64,000 nucleotides of DNA from positions 18,985,240 to 19,049,239 of the forward strand of contig NC_087074.1 of NCBI RefSeq assembly GCF_026151205.1. The letters are read 5' to 3'. Positions 26,301 through 33,489 of the stretch are shown here, one piece after another (position 1 is the first letter of the stretch; every line of letters begins with the position of its first letter). The translations under genes and the position numbers were made by a program. The stretch comes from Bolinopsis microptera. Lineage: Eukaryota > Ctenophora > Tentaculata > Lobata > Bolinopsidae. Below the pieces are notes generated by a model. That model did no database searches, was not told where the DNA came from, and saw only the letters and a program-made list of their open reading frames with translations.

Positions 26301-29300
26301 AATATAGTTAGATTATTTCTTAACTGAAACATAAATGTGATGTGAGTTTTCATACTCATTTGTATTTGGGATTCTTTACAATTTTCAGATGCTGATTTAT
26401 CAAAACTTTGTACTTGCGCCACACATTTCCGTCACGCCGGTTTGTAGTCGGTTTCAAGGAGTTTTATTTACCCTGTACCAACAAGAACAACTTCCACTTG
26501 TCAACAATTATCATAAGTAGATATTGTGGTCTTTCATAATTATGTAACTGTAATACATTGATGTAAAGTTTATTTGAATTTTGAAATAAAAAAAGTCGAT
26601 TAACTGTAATATGGTTCAGTAATTTGTGTCTAGGAATACGAGTTTCTAGGACGGAAATTGTAGTGGATGGATTGGAAGTGAACTTATTGTATTCGGGAGA
26701 ATAAAGAGCGTACAAATTGTTATTTACAATAATTATTATTTGTAATAATAATTATTATTTGTAATTTAAACATCATAATAGTATGCTGTGATAGGTAGAT
26801 GTAGTAGTTTTGTCCATTTCACGCCGGTATAGTATGAGGGGAACAGCTGGTTATAATAGGACGGGTTCTTGGTTGTGAAAAATACACGAGGTCCTTAAAT
26901 GGCAATTTTAACATAACTGATTTTATAGTTTCGAGATAACAAAATAAACGATACAATATACAAATAATATACATAATATACGACTGATGCTGAACGTTAC
27001 CTTGATCTCGTGTTTGCAGAGCATTTTAGCGTAAAGGTCTACATACTGGACCAGTAACTTAGCACGTGCACTGACGAAAGCAGACCTCTCGCGCTTCATG
27101 CGTCTAGCAATGGGCGCGCACAGCGCGGAGATGGCAAACTGCCACCACTGTCTGGCGTGTCCTAACACTGGCACTCCGGGGTGCCATTCTCGGTTCCTAG
27201 TAAGTTCAGGATTAAAATGGAGTATAATATGGATACTTTCTCTTGATGAGTTCAAGTTGAATCAGTAATTAAAAATTCCAAATACTATACACCTATCTAG
27301 TTAGATATCGAAATATCCTATCCTTTTTTGAGATGATATTTTATTCAATATGACTAGATAATATTAGGTTACGTTCAATTCAATGAAATTATCACAACAA
27401 ATTCGTAAATCTCACATTTTCTTCCTGCGTTGCCAGTCGATGATATTGAGAATCTGCGCTGTCATGTGATACTGCCTGCTGGACAGGGTCAGCTGAAAGG
27501 TCTGCAGTGTGAGGGAGGCGGTGAAACGAGGGGTCTGGAGACTGTTGAGCGGCTGTGTTGACTTGTTTTGAGTCAGCTCTACTTTAGCTGATATTGGCTC
27601 CAGAACGTAGCACTTCTGAAGGAGTGTCAGGTTACATCTTGTCATGTGAGTGTGTCTAATAATAGTGGGTACCAGCACACAAATACTGAGTGTGGGGAGT
27701 GTTTGTCAAGAATTTAATTTTAATACTCAGTGCACACGCTAAAAGTAAAATTGAAATTACGTCATCCAATCCAAACGGCACTCTACAATAAGGTTATTTC
27801 GAGCGAGTAAAATGCGGTCCTAAACTTAACAACAATGTTTGTAGCTATACAAAACACAACAGTACCTCCTCCTCAACATTGGAGGCCCCAAAGTTCCAAT
27901 AAACCCCGAGCCCCTCCAGCTTCACCTCCTTCAGGACCCAATCCCCCGACTTGTTAGGAGCGGCTGAGGGCTGGGTAGCTAGGTGCTTTATCGTGATACC
28001 CAGGTAGAACGGCATGGCAGGCACTGACACTGTATCTTCGTAACAGAAGTGAACGTCGTTTATCACCAGCTAAATGGTGGTAATAAGTTGTATTTGATAA
28101 AGTTGTGTAAGAACTTGGTAGTATCTAAAATCTAGTTATAATTGAGTTATTTAAATATTTTAACTTAAAAACTCTTTTATTAGTTTGAGAACTCAGCTAT
28201 AAAAACACTGTATAAGATTAAAGGTATAGGCCACCTTCAAATTCTCGATCATGGAGGTGAAATAAGAAGAAGCGAAAGAAGAAAGCCAACTCTGAGACTG
28301 AGTGTAGAGTCTCTGGTAAATCTGCTGTTCTAACGCTTCCAGCTTGACGTTCAGAGCTGCCAGACGCTGCTCTTCTTCCTTTGCTGGATCGTACTGAGGA
28401 GATAACATTCCTTTTAACATTCATTTTATTACATTATTCTAATCACAATCTAAAATATTATAGGTGTGGATACTGGTGGGGAGGGGAAAGATAGTTGTTT
28501 TGACAATAATGGAAGCTGATTGGTTAACATCAGAAACGCTTGAACACCTCCCTACCAGTATCCAGATCTATAAATAGAAACACAGTGTGATAAGACCCCA
28601 CTTACAGTAGTGCCCTGGTAAGGAGAAGCTCTGATGTTGAGATTAGAGAGACACAGCACCAGACTGCCACTACTTAGCCCGGATACAGGTATCTGCAGCT
28701 CCAACTTCCCCACTGTACCTGGGAGGACGGCAAACATGGTTTAGTTTTCAAACAGTTTCGCTTATTTAAAAAACACTGTTTATCTCACATACTAACATGT
28801 GTTACTCTTAAGGGGAGATACACCAAAACCGTTTTTGCTCCGAACATCGATTTTATTTTATATTATTTTTAAATAGACAAAAAGAATAAGATTGTACACC
28901 TTCAAAAATTTTTAAAAATATTCCCTCATCGAGAAAAAAAATCAGCCAAAAAACTTTTTAAATGGCCGAACTATCGGTATTACAGTGACAGACTTCTCCA
29001 AATTTTAAAAATTTTCGAAAAAGAAAAAAAAAATTTTTCTCGATGAGGGAATATTTTTAAAAATTTTTGAAGGTGTACAATCTTATTCTTTTTGTCTATT
29101 TAAAAATAATATAAAATAAAATCGATGTTCGGAGCAAAAACGGTTTTGGTGTATCTCCCCTTAAAGGACTAATGATGTAGATTGTAGAACAACTACAAAG
29201 ATTTCATCAGAATTGTGGTGTTTTACTGCCTATCCAACATATAACATGTAAGGAAGGGAAATATTATACGTTTTTTATATATTATTCAAACAATATACAC

Positions 29301-30011
29301 AGATAATCTCAGCAAAGGTCATTGTCCAGCCATAACTTTTCAGATGATAGAGCACAGTTTACATTACACGTCTTCCTGTTTTTATACAGTTTTAAAGTTG
29401 AGAAATTTCAACACGATCAAGTCCATTATTATCATTACATTACATGGAATTAGTTCTGTGACAATGATCCTAGTACAAAGTATTGTAGCAATAAGCAATG
29501 TCAGTACACAGTGTAGTACACACCAATGTCAGTACACAGTGTAGTACACAGTGTAGTACACACCAATGGTACGCGAACTGTTCTCCGTTCTAGTGATACC
29601 ACATAATGTTTTAAAGACAAATACATTTACAAACCATCAATAATTTTAAAGGGTAGATTAAAGTTTTCCAAAGCATCTTCTCTTAACTTCAGATTTTCTA
29701 GCTCGACCGAACCTTGTGTCAATCCTATGTGAACCTGTAAATAACCTTGTGTCAATCCTATGTGAACCTGTAACAAGAAGGTTATATATAATCATGTTTA
29801 TGAATATTCTACTCTTATTATTTCCTCTCTTAATGATTGCATACTTTATAAAACATTCCAGACTAGCTACACATTGTAAATTCCACGGAAAGGAAACAAC
29901 CACTGGTGTATCTGCTCACAAACTTACTTGATGAAGGTTAACATTGCTGAGATACCGGGCCAGGTATTTGTTGAGCAACCACTCAGTAAAACTATGTACT
30001 TGTTTCCACAT
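837..30011 (-). CDS. VPS13D: VPS13D, intermembrane lipid-transfer protein, N-terminal 14 exons (continues past left edge)
   Basis: Exons seen: 30011-29928, 29734-29635, 28718-28606, 28393-28235, 28069-27866, 27615-27416, 27196-27001, 21862-21660, 14842-14619, 14243-14185, 13964-13722, 13556-13407, 12652-12556, 1077-837. All junctions have GT/AG and matching phases, giving about 757 residues. The start reads MWKQVHSFTEWLLNKYLARY, the chorein N-terminus. Further family landmarks are YVLEPISAK, a WW pair in exon 7, a GWxSWxPGWGWGYY stretch in exon 8, YYELNP in exon 11, and RWDILLKIQAP with DLG in exons 12-13. The proline/tryptophan-rich loop, the DLG segment and a following STPPSTP linker fit VPS13D better than VPS13A, B or C (family knowledge). 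VPS13 proteins form lipid-conducting rods at membrane contacts; VPS13D acts at ER, mitochondria and peroxisomes. Exon 8 needs a 1-bp correction to stay in frame. Two plus-strand genes are nested in introns 7 and 13. Confidence 0.9.
5266..5300. repeat. (CT)n microsatellite
   Basis: Uninterrupted CT dinucleotides for about 35 bp within VPS13D intron 13. Confidence 0.95.
5411..5520. repeat. 30-bp tandem repeat, about 3.7 copies
   Basis: Exact 30-bp period: units start at 5411, 5441, 5471 and 5501. Each contains TTACCTAGCGACGCTTCTCC, except the last, which is cut short. The first two copies carry CGCTAAGCC and the later ones CACTTAATG, so the array has two subtypes. Confidence 0.9.
8595..11708 (+). 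CDS. Class A (rhodopsin-like) GPCR, six exons, nested in VPS13D intron 13
   Basis: Exons 8595-8737, 8958-9066, 9549-9684, 10199-10316, 10523-10589 and 11166-11708 join in phase with GT/AG borders, giving 371 residues. TM1 has the GN pair (SIGGNTIVLYG), TM2 has AVSD, TM3 ends SCYRLSLIVG, TM4 has the conserved W, TM5 follows a short second loop containing one cysteine, TM6 has SYFPYL, and TM7 has NPLIY followed by the helix 8 start EFRKYCF. This is a near-minimal rhodopsin-family receptor with a short N-terminus and an acidic Ser/Thr tail (SDDYETTADES). The DRY motif is CYR, so the aspartate is missing but the arginine is kept. The ligand cannot be told from sequence; a peptide or amine receptor of an invertebrate-specific expansion is possible. 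It is transcribed antisense to VPS13D. The first ATG follows TATC, a weak start context, but is the only one fitting TM1. Confidence 0.88.
9742..9796. repeat. 18-bp tandem repeat, about three copies
   Basis: CTAGGATCTCTTTCTT is repeated in intron 3 of the GPCR, next to a CT-rich stretch at about 9700-9725. Confidence 0.85.
10608..10735. repeat. 11-bp minisatellite (GGTGTTACCGG-like)
   Basis: About a dozen near-identical 11-12 bp units with consensus GGGTGTTACCG, starting about 20 bp after the exon 5 donor of the class A GPCR. Confidence 0.88.
11709..12555. other. 3' flank of the class A GPCR; no further gene
   Basis: AT-rich sequence between the GPCR stop and VPS13D exon 13. An AATAATAAATAA cluster around 12310-12330 could serve plus-strand polyadenylation (inference). 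An 86-codon frame at 11720-11980 has no recognisable motif. Confidence 0.4.
13722..13964 (-). CDS. VPS13D: VPS13D exon 11 with Glu/Lys-rich insert
   Basis: The exon begins with a run of glutamate and lysine codons (GGAGGAGGAGGAG-type low complexity) and then enters the conserved segment LDVYYELNP ... TTQPIDIVYNEDIID. The E/K block sits where other VPS13 proteins have a variable loop. Plus-strand frames over it, rich in prolines, are shadows. Its acceptor (CTACAG) and donor (GATAG/GTGGGT) give the phases required by exons 10 and 12. Confidence 0.85.
15198..16456 (-). repeat. Splice-donor minisatellite, left block (about 20 units of ~65 bp)
   Basis: Each unit on the minus strand reads TTACTACTCTCAGACAACTG CCTCAACTTCAG, then GTAGGGGGAGGG and a G-run tract. 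The first part equals the last ~33 nt of VPS13D exon 8 and the second equals the start of its intron, so every unit carries the same 5' splice site. Unit length varies from 62 to 69 bp because of the G/C homopolymers. The array is split by the LINE at 16457-21094 and resumes beyond it. Confidence 0.93.
16641..18005 (+). CDS. LINE ORF1 protein with PHD-like and CCCH-like zinc fingers
   Basis: 454 residues from the ATG at 16641 (MSVHDFSSDE). An upstream in-frame extension uses only a GTG. A helical N-terminal third is followed by a cysteine-rich PHD-like module (CLKCKADF ... CCRCKRPGHRGCY ... LCGEC). After an acidic Ser/Thr linker there is a second Cys/His cluster (CPLLLKQECPHG ... CQHYHPTWCKRF ... 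CNRGDSCRYFH ... CKLIH) resembling two or three CCCH fingers. The C-terminus is Gln/Pro-rich. ORF1 proteins of CR1/L2 elements bind RNA and some carry PHD fingers; the combination with CCCH fingers is what I see here. Its 3' end overlaps the ORF2 frame. Confidence 0.82.
   Translation: MSVHDFSSDELLIGKIKALTPETEIKVLLDAYQSNKSLEQNVDLLGNSRTILQKHLANAVKLLQSMDSDYPVLAERISTLKSGNHLTKAVAATAIVQFIQDARAIRCLKCKADFTPYSSDNSPSEVICCRCKRPGHRGCYTDTHVDEEIGVVFLCGECLSSWSQPSPQQTEQILPVTDQKDVISNNISIKSDVQAESDSTINAETTANDLKTNTEDKEIKSPINEVYDRNIPVCPLLLKQECPHGITGLTDGKCQHYHPTWCKRFMRNGPGGKDRRRGCNRGDSCRYFHTQLCQNGLVSNLCLNNECKLIHIRGVKRISSDKPPTKPVPTGKKGDVPPAQDNHKRSRKNTSTLKPPQEKNTSKYFSNKDFLQHLDQLKADWSKEMSCMIQKSLESMMASHLPPQTSPNPQLYLRPGVQYSTAVQQPYQQAPHLPQGYPAQHLQQPALYQPLLGK
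17780..21019 (+). CDS. LINE ORF2 polyprotein: AP endonuclease plus reverse transcriptase
   Basis: The frame is open from 17780, but the first part only overlaps ORF1. The conserved protein begins just after the ORF1 stop (FLLNIQGMNPG, first ATG near 18059), so reinitiation or readthrough is likely. Endonuclease motifs: LTETHLKP, GGVAIFL, YRPPQAP, AGDFNLP and KSDHDIV. RT motifs: KKGKRSIAANYRPVSLTS, HGFQAGRSC, LYLDFSKAFDKVDH, SGVPQGTVLGPLLF and VFADDSKL with catalytic DD. All essential residues are present. The clade is CR1/L2/Jockey-like by these motifs. There is no RNase H domain and no poly(A). Confidence 0.9.
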   Translation: MVERDVVHDSEITRINDGLSSTSANKPEPPVISSSGCSVLNCSSATLPTSPSSSPGLPCTAPATACSLPTAAGKVDLKSILPISSTFLLNIQGMNPGIKNQQWKLKSLHENLATSPLHTPFFILTETHLKPYHVEAETCIPGYSTIRADRDKRAQGGVAIFLHHSIPADTTKVYSNSYCEVAMVHIASSNFLLVGVYRPPQAPFDKFDDCLCVIQDFIDHLPGSPELYIAGDFNLPFVDWSSKSIKPNSSKSASDTNSGLAFMEFISSNFLEQLVDEPTRKDQNILDLILSNNTDLIHGLSVSKTEKSDHDIVTCTLLHPQFLLEQPARKEYSPATALDDINFNAADWALINKELTTVDWSTVTNPSTSQDAAWDMFEGILVQICKKHAPSHSHNRQAAASSKIPRSRVALLRKKKRLNARINCIKYRFCGPSPPRNNVKLRKLDEERAAVEMLLKADIKQQRAREELVALSKIKTNPKAFYTFAKRFKTPAASVGPLLDSDDKLQSDPATMGNILQDQYASAFSDPKKANLAEVRTSKVIEQPHSITDIDFNEQDILDAIKAMNRFSAVGPDKFPVLILKECGIVLAPVITKLWKASLSSGEIATKFKNQSIIPLFKKGKRSIAANYRPVSLTSNLIKMFERVVRAKLVDYIVAQDIINHDQHGFQAGRSCLTQLLHHVQDIMDDLDGDENADILYLDFSKAFDKVDHAILLKKLHMYGIQGNAHRWLESFLSGRTQHVVVDGIESLVIMVLSGVPQGTVLGPLLFILYINDLFLVVKHCKVKVFADDSKLHKNISSPSDCKCLQEDLCAVVRWAVANNMELNESKFQLLQHGKNPELKKPYILPSGASISSDDVVKDLGVYVDSDLSWRQHITRKSSEAASKAGWVLRTFSTRDKDTMMMLFKTYVRSITEYCCALWSPHLLCDIIMIESIQRSFTAKIAGYEHLSYWERLKQLDLYSLQRRRERYMIILVWKIYYGEIPNSVNISFQHSQRRGVTCLRPLGGSKYKSINTMRFHSFPSVASALYNVVPHDIKSIPTLPKFKAALDRFLHTVPDTPPTPGYTGANGNSILEWAVSKT
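21095..21706 (-). repeat. Splice-donor minisatellite, right block (about nine units)
   Basis: Same unit as the left block, ending in the authentic VPS13D exon 8. The last unit, at about 21661-21706, grades into the exon sequence encoding PGWGWGYYSQTTAST. One unit near 21275 has a CAGTCGTCTG variant and one near 21625-21660 a shorter G-tract, so the block holds sequence variants useful for ordering its history. Confidence 0.92.
21660..21862 (-). CDS. VPS13D: VPS13D exon 8 with apparent 1-bp frameshift
   Basis: After a CCCCAG acceptor the exon reads DLIKQDLKPLEE, then must shift frame to continue VLTYDEIYVMRSLALNRVQR and GWTSWMPGWGWGYYSQTTAS. One surplus G/C pair in the AGGACCTTCC stretch (21821-21830) accounts for it. 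Exon length is 203 nt, whereas the phases of exons 7 and 9 require 202, which independently supports a single extra base. The final G of the exon plus AT of exon 9 makes the Asp of DEIAEEE. Confidence 0.8.
22963..26040 (+). CDS. TRPC-type cation channel, four exons, nested in VPS13D intron 7
   Basis: Exons 22963-23448, 23498-24883, 25127-25309 and 25681-26040, all phase 0, encode 804 residues. The N-terminal ankyrin segment (residues about 60-160) contains GDNPLIVAARVDSR and RETPLSVAACRLD. The TRP_2-like segment that marks the C subfamily follows (KKKFVSHPFCQQIIFDRWYG). Six membrane segments run from about residue 305 to 655, with the pore helix IRSIMWSTFGLFDVE between S5 and S6. S6 is LLNMLIGILSSTF, followed by the TRP box EWKYARSELL (about 675) and the proline-containing stretch after it. 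The tail is charged with RPGTRQ repeats. Intron 1 is only 49 nt. The start ATG sits in a good context (AAGATGG). TRPC channels conduct Na+/Ca2+ downstream of phospholipase C; activation here is unknown. Confidence 0.92.
24884..24955. repeat. TAATTAG heptanucleotide microsatellite
   Basis: Eight to nine copies of AGTAATT begin within ten bases of the TRPC exon 2 donor. Confidence 0.95.
25310..25525. repeat. G-rich tandem repeat in TRPC intron 3
   Basis: GCCAGGGGAGGGCCAGGGGG-type units begin directly at the exon 3 donor. A segment ending ACATTGTTATTTTTATAATT occurs twice (about 25405 and 25494), showing a ~90-bp duplication. Read through, the frame stays open for some 40 codons of Gly/Ala/Arg, but this is intronic. 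Confidence 0.85.
28808..29164. mobile_element. MITE with 127-bp perfect terminal inverted repeats and TTAA duplication
   Basis: The element spans 28812-29160, bounded by TTAA on both sides. The left arm 28812-28938 and right arm 29034-29160 are reverse complements over 127 bp, starting GGGGAGATACACCAAAACCG, with a ~95-bp AT-rich centre. A TTAA target is typical of piggyBac and Kolobok transposons. No transposase is present, so it is non-autonomous. It sits in VPS13D intron 2. Near-identical arms suggest recent origin. Confidence 0.92.
29711..29776 (-). repeat. 33-bp tandem duplication of the VPS13D exon 2 acceptor
   Basis: The plus-strand unit ACCTTGTGTCAATCCTATGT... occurs at 29711-29743 and 29744-29776. 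On the minus strand each unit contains ACAG then GTTCACATAGGATTGACACA, i.e. the 3' splice site plus the first codons of exon 2. Using the outer acceptor (exon from 29767) instead of the inner one (29734) would add 11 codons in frame. Confidence 0.88.
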
Positions 30012-30594
30012 CCCATCAGCTCATTCCACAGTTATACTAGTAACCAGGCTACAATCTCACAAGGGCGGGTTACACGTGCGGGTTATTGTTCAATCTGTTG
30101 ACCTACTCAAGACTTGGTTACCACAGGAACCAGGTGTTCAGAGGAACAGGCCACATTCCATTGTTCCTACGGGCAACATTCCGTTATAATGATACTTTAT
30201 CAGTCCGGATATAGAAATAAATATACCATCTTATGTTTCAGTTCATTGAATTAAACAATATGGTGTTTATGGAAATTTGGGCAACCTGTTTAGATTTTTG
30301 CATATTGTAAAAAGTATTTTTTTAAGTCAGAAGTTCTTATTTAAAATACTATGACCAAACAATGTTAGCAACACAGTCCTGTAAGATAACAAGTGATATT
30401 AATTAAACTCATATAATTCACTACCCACACTAAGTCTCGATTAGGGCAGCTTAGACTCAAAATTATCCGTAAAAACAATTTCTAAAATTGATATCATTAT
30501 TCATTACATATAAGCATATAATAAGTTAAAATTTGGCATGAATCTCATAGAAAGTCCTATCCGTTAAAAGAATATTAATTTGTCCAATCAATCT
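30012..30594. other. Intergenic, VPS13D 5' flank and PSTK 3' flank
   Basis: It holds the presumed VPS13D promoter and the PSTK 3' untranslated region. No TATA box or other element can be assigned with confidence. Confidence 0.4.
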
Positions 30595-31455
30595 TTAGTT
30601 TTCAACTTGTGTATCATCAAAAATAACTGTAAACTTTAAACTGACTGCTTCAGTAGTGACCGGTTGGTCGCCAAAGCTTATTTCTCCAGTTTTGATTCCC
30701 TCTAAAAACAACGACTTCGTTCTCGAATACACACTATAGGGAACGTTCAAACCAGACCTTCTATCGTCCTTAATTTTCTGAGATATCACTTTTCTCAACA
30801 ATATGTCACACTGTTGCACAACATCATTCAAAGTTTCGTCACGATCTGCTTCCCTCTTCAGCTTCTCTACCGCTGGGTCCTTTTCAGGCGACTGTTCACA
30901 AATAAAGTCTATAAATTGTGAAACCAGCTCAATCCTACCAGGTGTTGTTGACTCATTATAAGATGTCAACTCTGCAAGATGCAGAACATGCTTCTCCCAT
31001 GCCTCAGATGGGTACTCTATCAGATTAGACATTTTCCGAATAGTTTCTTCAGCTACAATCGTGTCACATCTACTGTTATTAGCAGATATGGCCAGTTCTT
31101 TACTCACTCGAAATACAATCTGTCCGAATACACATGAATTCCTCTGAGCTATGTGGAGTATCTCTTTCCTCATTCCTCTGTAATAAAAGTTATCGTCCAA
31201 CAGAAAAACCTTACTCCTGACACAACAAGTTTCGGCTTTATTACTAGAAACCAAGTTTGTGATATTCTGATTGAGAGCTTGTCGAGCTTTGTTCCAGGCA
31301 CTAGGGTCAGTAACATGATCGACAGTTGTTATGTGTTTATCATAGCAGATGTGCTCTATGTCGTAGTTGGTTGCTTGCTTTAGCAGTTCGGAGCAAAGTG
31401 TACTTTTACCAGTAGCTGGTAAACCTACCAGACAAATTAGAACTCGCTTTGACAT
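30595..31455 (-). CDS. PSTK: L-seryl-tRNA(Sec) kinase PSTK
   Basis: Single open frame of 286 residues from ATG at 31455 (MSKRVLICLVGLPATGKSTL). An upstream in-frame ATG at 31521 would add a hydrophobic, unconserved extension and is less likely. The P-loop GLPATGKST is at residues 11-19. The kinase core includes VFLLDDNFYYRGMRKEI and FGQIVFRVSKELAI, and the C-terminus keeps the PSTK-type helix DILLRKVISQKIKDDRR. PSTK phosphorylates Ser-tRNA(Sec) so that SEPSECS can make selenocysteinyl-tRNA in the cytosol. Its presence implies a selenoprotein pathway in this organism. It lies 248 bp downstream of the METTL25B stop, on the same strand, and appears intronless. Confidence 0.88.
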   Translation of the reverse strand: MSKRVLICLVGLPATGKSTLCSELLKQATNYDIEHICYDKHITTVDHVTDPSAWNKARQALNQNITNLVSSNKAETCCVRSKVFLLDDNFYYRGMRKEILHIAQRNSCVFGQIVFRVSKELAISANNSRCDTIVAEETIRKMSNLIEYPSEAWEKHVLHLAELTSYNESTTPGRIELVSQFIDFICEQSPEKDPAVEKLKREADRDETLNDVVQQCDILLRKVISQKIKDDRRSGLNVPYSVYSRTKSLFLEGIKTGEISFGDQPVTTEAVSLKFTVIFDDTQVEN

Positions 31456-31703
31456 AACTTGAGAAGATTGTTTAAGTTGAATAATTATGTGGATTTTTAT
31501 ATTTGTATAATCATTCATCAATGTTTGATTTATACTAGATACAAGTCATCTTTACTAGATATAATTCTCTTCATTTGATTACAATTTTATACCGTGGAAA
31601 ACATAGATTTTTATCATTGTGTATACAATATTATAACCAATTACTTGTTTTCACTCCCAAAATAGAATCATGCAATTATAATGAACATCATATCAAAAAA
31701 TTC

Positions 31704-33078
31704 CTACTTAGAAGAAATGATTGCAACATTCCTGGACGATTCTTTCGGATCAAAAAGTATTTCAAATTTCGAACTGTATCCACATTCCAGTAAAAAAGAA
31801 AGTCTATCTTTCAAGATCACACATTCCCCAACGACCCCTAATGAAAGTTTTACAATATAGACAAGGTAGTAAGCCCATGTTCTCCACTGATCAACAACAG
31901 ACAGCTCCAATGCAAGTTCCTCTTCCTCTTTTTCTAAAAACGTGAGTTTGTGTAGTTTCAAGTTTTTGTTGATAAAATCAACGATACCTTCACCAGATGA
32001 TCGTTTCTTGAATTTAAACCAAGTTCTTGAGCACTTTGAGTCTCGCTTGCTCAGAAAAATATCTGCAATCGACCGCCAATTTTGAGCAAGGTTATCGGGA
32101 TCTTTTAACTGTTCCAGCAGTCTGGAGAGATAAAACTCAGCTTTGTGACAGGCTTGCTCCTTAAGTTGACCACTAAGTCTCATAATACCTTGTTCTTCCA
32201 CAAAGTTACTTAGCGGAAATCCTCCCTTTTGATCTTCCTCTTTATCAATAAACATATAACAGCAGCTAACGATAACAATTCCTTGGCAAGTTCCACATCC
32301 TTTAAATAATCGCAACATAAAGGATCCCAAATTCCCGCAAGGATGTAGACCAAGTAACAAAACACGGCTGTTGCGTTGAGCAAAACTAGTCCCATTTGCC
32401 TTGTCGGCCTCTTGTAGTATTTCAATAAAGGAACTAACTATATTGCTATCCAGGTTGAGTCTACAGACCGCAGAGAAAATGTTTGCTGGTTTACTTGCTT
32501 TACCAAACCTTTCATCAATGTTTTCTGCTTTGTTTATCAGAGTTGATTGGGCTTCTATTCGGAGAATTGAACAGCTAGGATTCTGTTTCGCAATGAACCG
32601 TGATGCGTGACCAACTCCTGAGCCAATGTCAACAATGTGTGAGATTCTTTCATCTGATATCACTTTTTGGACACAAGGCAACATTGCTGATAATTCAAGT
32701 ATTTTCTTGGGTTTCAAAAACTTTAATTGTGTTTTGCAGGAAATAGGAAGGTTATTTCCTGGAGATAGTTGTCGTCTTCTCAAAGATAATCTCTTTCTAA
32801 TCAAAGCAATAAAGCACAACAACGATAGAGGCATAACCACAGAGATGTCAAACGTTTTTCCTGGTAGCAAACTACCTGCAGAGTTGCTTCAGGAAAACCT
32901 TATGATTTTTTGTGGCAATTTCAAGCCACGGTTTGGGTAGCAGTTCATATCCTGACTCTATGTAGTAGTCTACCATAAAGAACTCTGATAAGGCATCAAA
33001 GTGACATAGTATTTTTAAGTCCTCTTTAATTGAGTGTATGCCCCTGATATTCTCTTTGCTGTAAGATTCAGTTGCCAT
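31704..33078 (-). CDS. METTL25B: METTL25B/RRNAD1-like methyltransferase, with one reading-frame break
   Basis: The first part (33078-32872) starts MATESYSKENIRGIHSIKED and contains FFMVDYYIESGYELLPKPWLE, like the N-terminus of METTL25B. The second frame (to the stop at 31704) has the SAM motif I VDIGSGVGHASRFI, the family signature LLGLHPCGNLG, SCCYMF, GFPLSNFVEE, and a C-terminus ILFDPKESSRNVAIISSK matching the SPRN-type end of METTL25B. The two frames meet at about 32870-32885 with a +1 shift. Either one base is extra, or a 79-nt intron starting GTAGTT and ending GATTAG is removed, which keeps frame but deletes a conserved PLSLL segment. The true substrate of this family is not settled. Confidence 0.82.
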
Positions 33079-33489
33079 TCACAGATTCCAACCTATTCAT
33101 AAGATTAAAATAATGTGATTGTGTTACAAATAATATCAAAATGATTCCTAAATTCTACGTTGTAACGATAATATCACAAGAGTACATACTGTGAAACTTA
33201 AAAGGCCATCGAGTTCAAAACCTCATTTACTGAAAGATTTTACTGCATTTGTACATTGTCACACCAGAAATCTCTCTCGTGTATTCTAACATTGCATTAC
33301 TTAGTCGTTAGTAGCTACTCACCGAGGAATCTACCAAGTACTCATCTATCATCATACTGTTTCGAATATTGCAGTAGGAAGTGTTTATCGTACAGTCATA
33401 GCGACATTCCAGTTTGGTACATGTTTGATTGGTGTGCAGATTTTGTGTCTGAAAACTGAGCTTCGCGATCTTGCTTTGTGATGTGAATT
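33079..33489. promoter_or_regulatory. Head-to-head intergenic region, METTL25B / LDLa receptor
   Basis: 411 bp separate the divergent start codons of METTL25B (minus) and the LDLa receptor (plus), so both promoters should lie here or within the 5' leaders. No specific element is visible. Confidence 0.45.
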
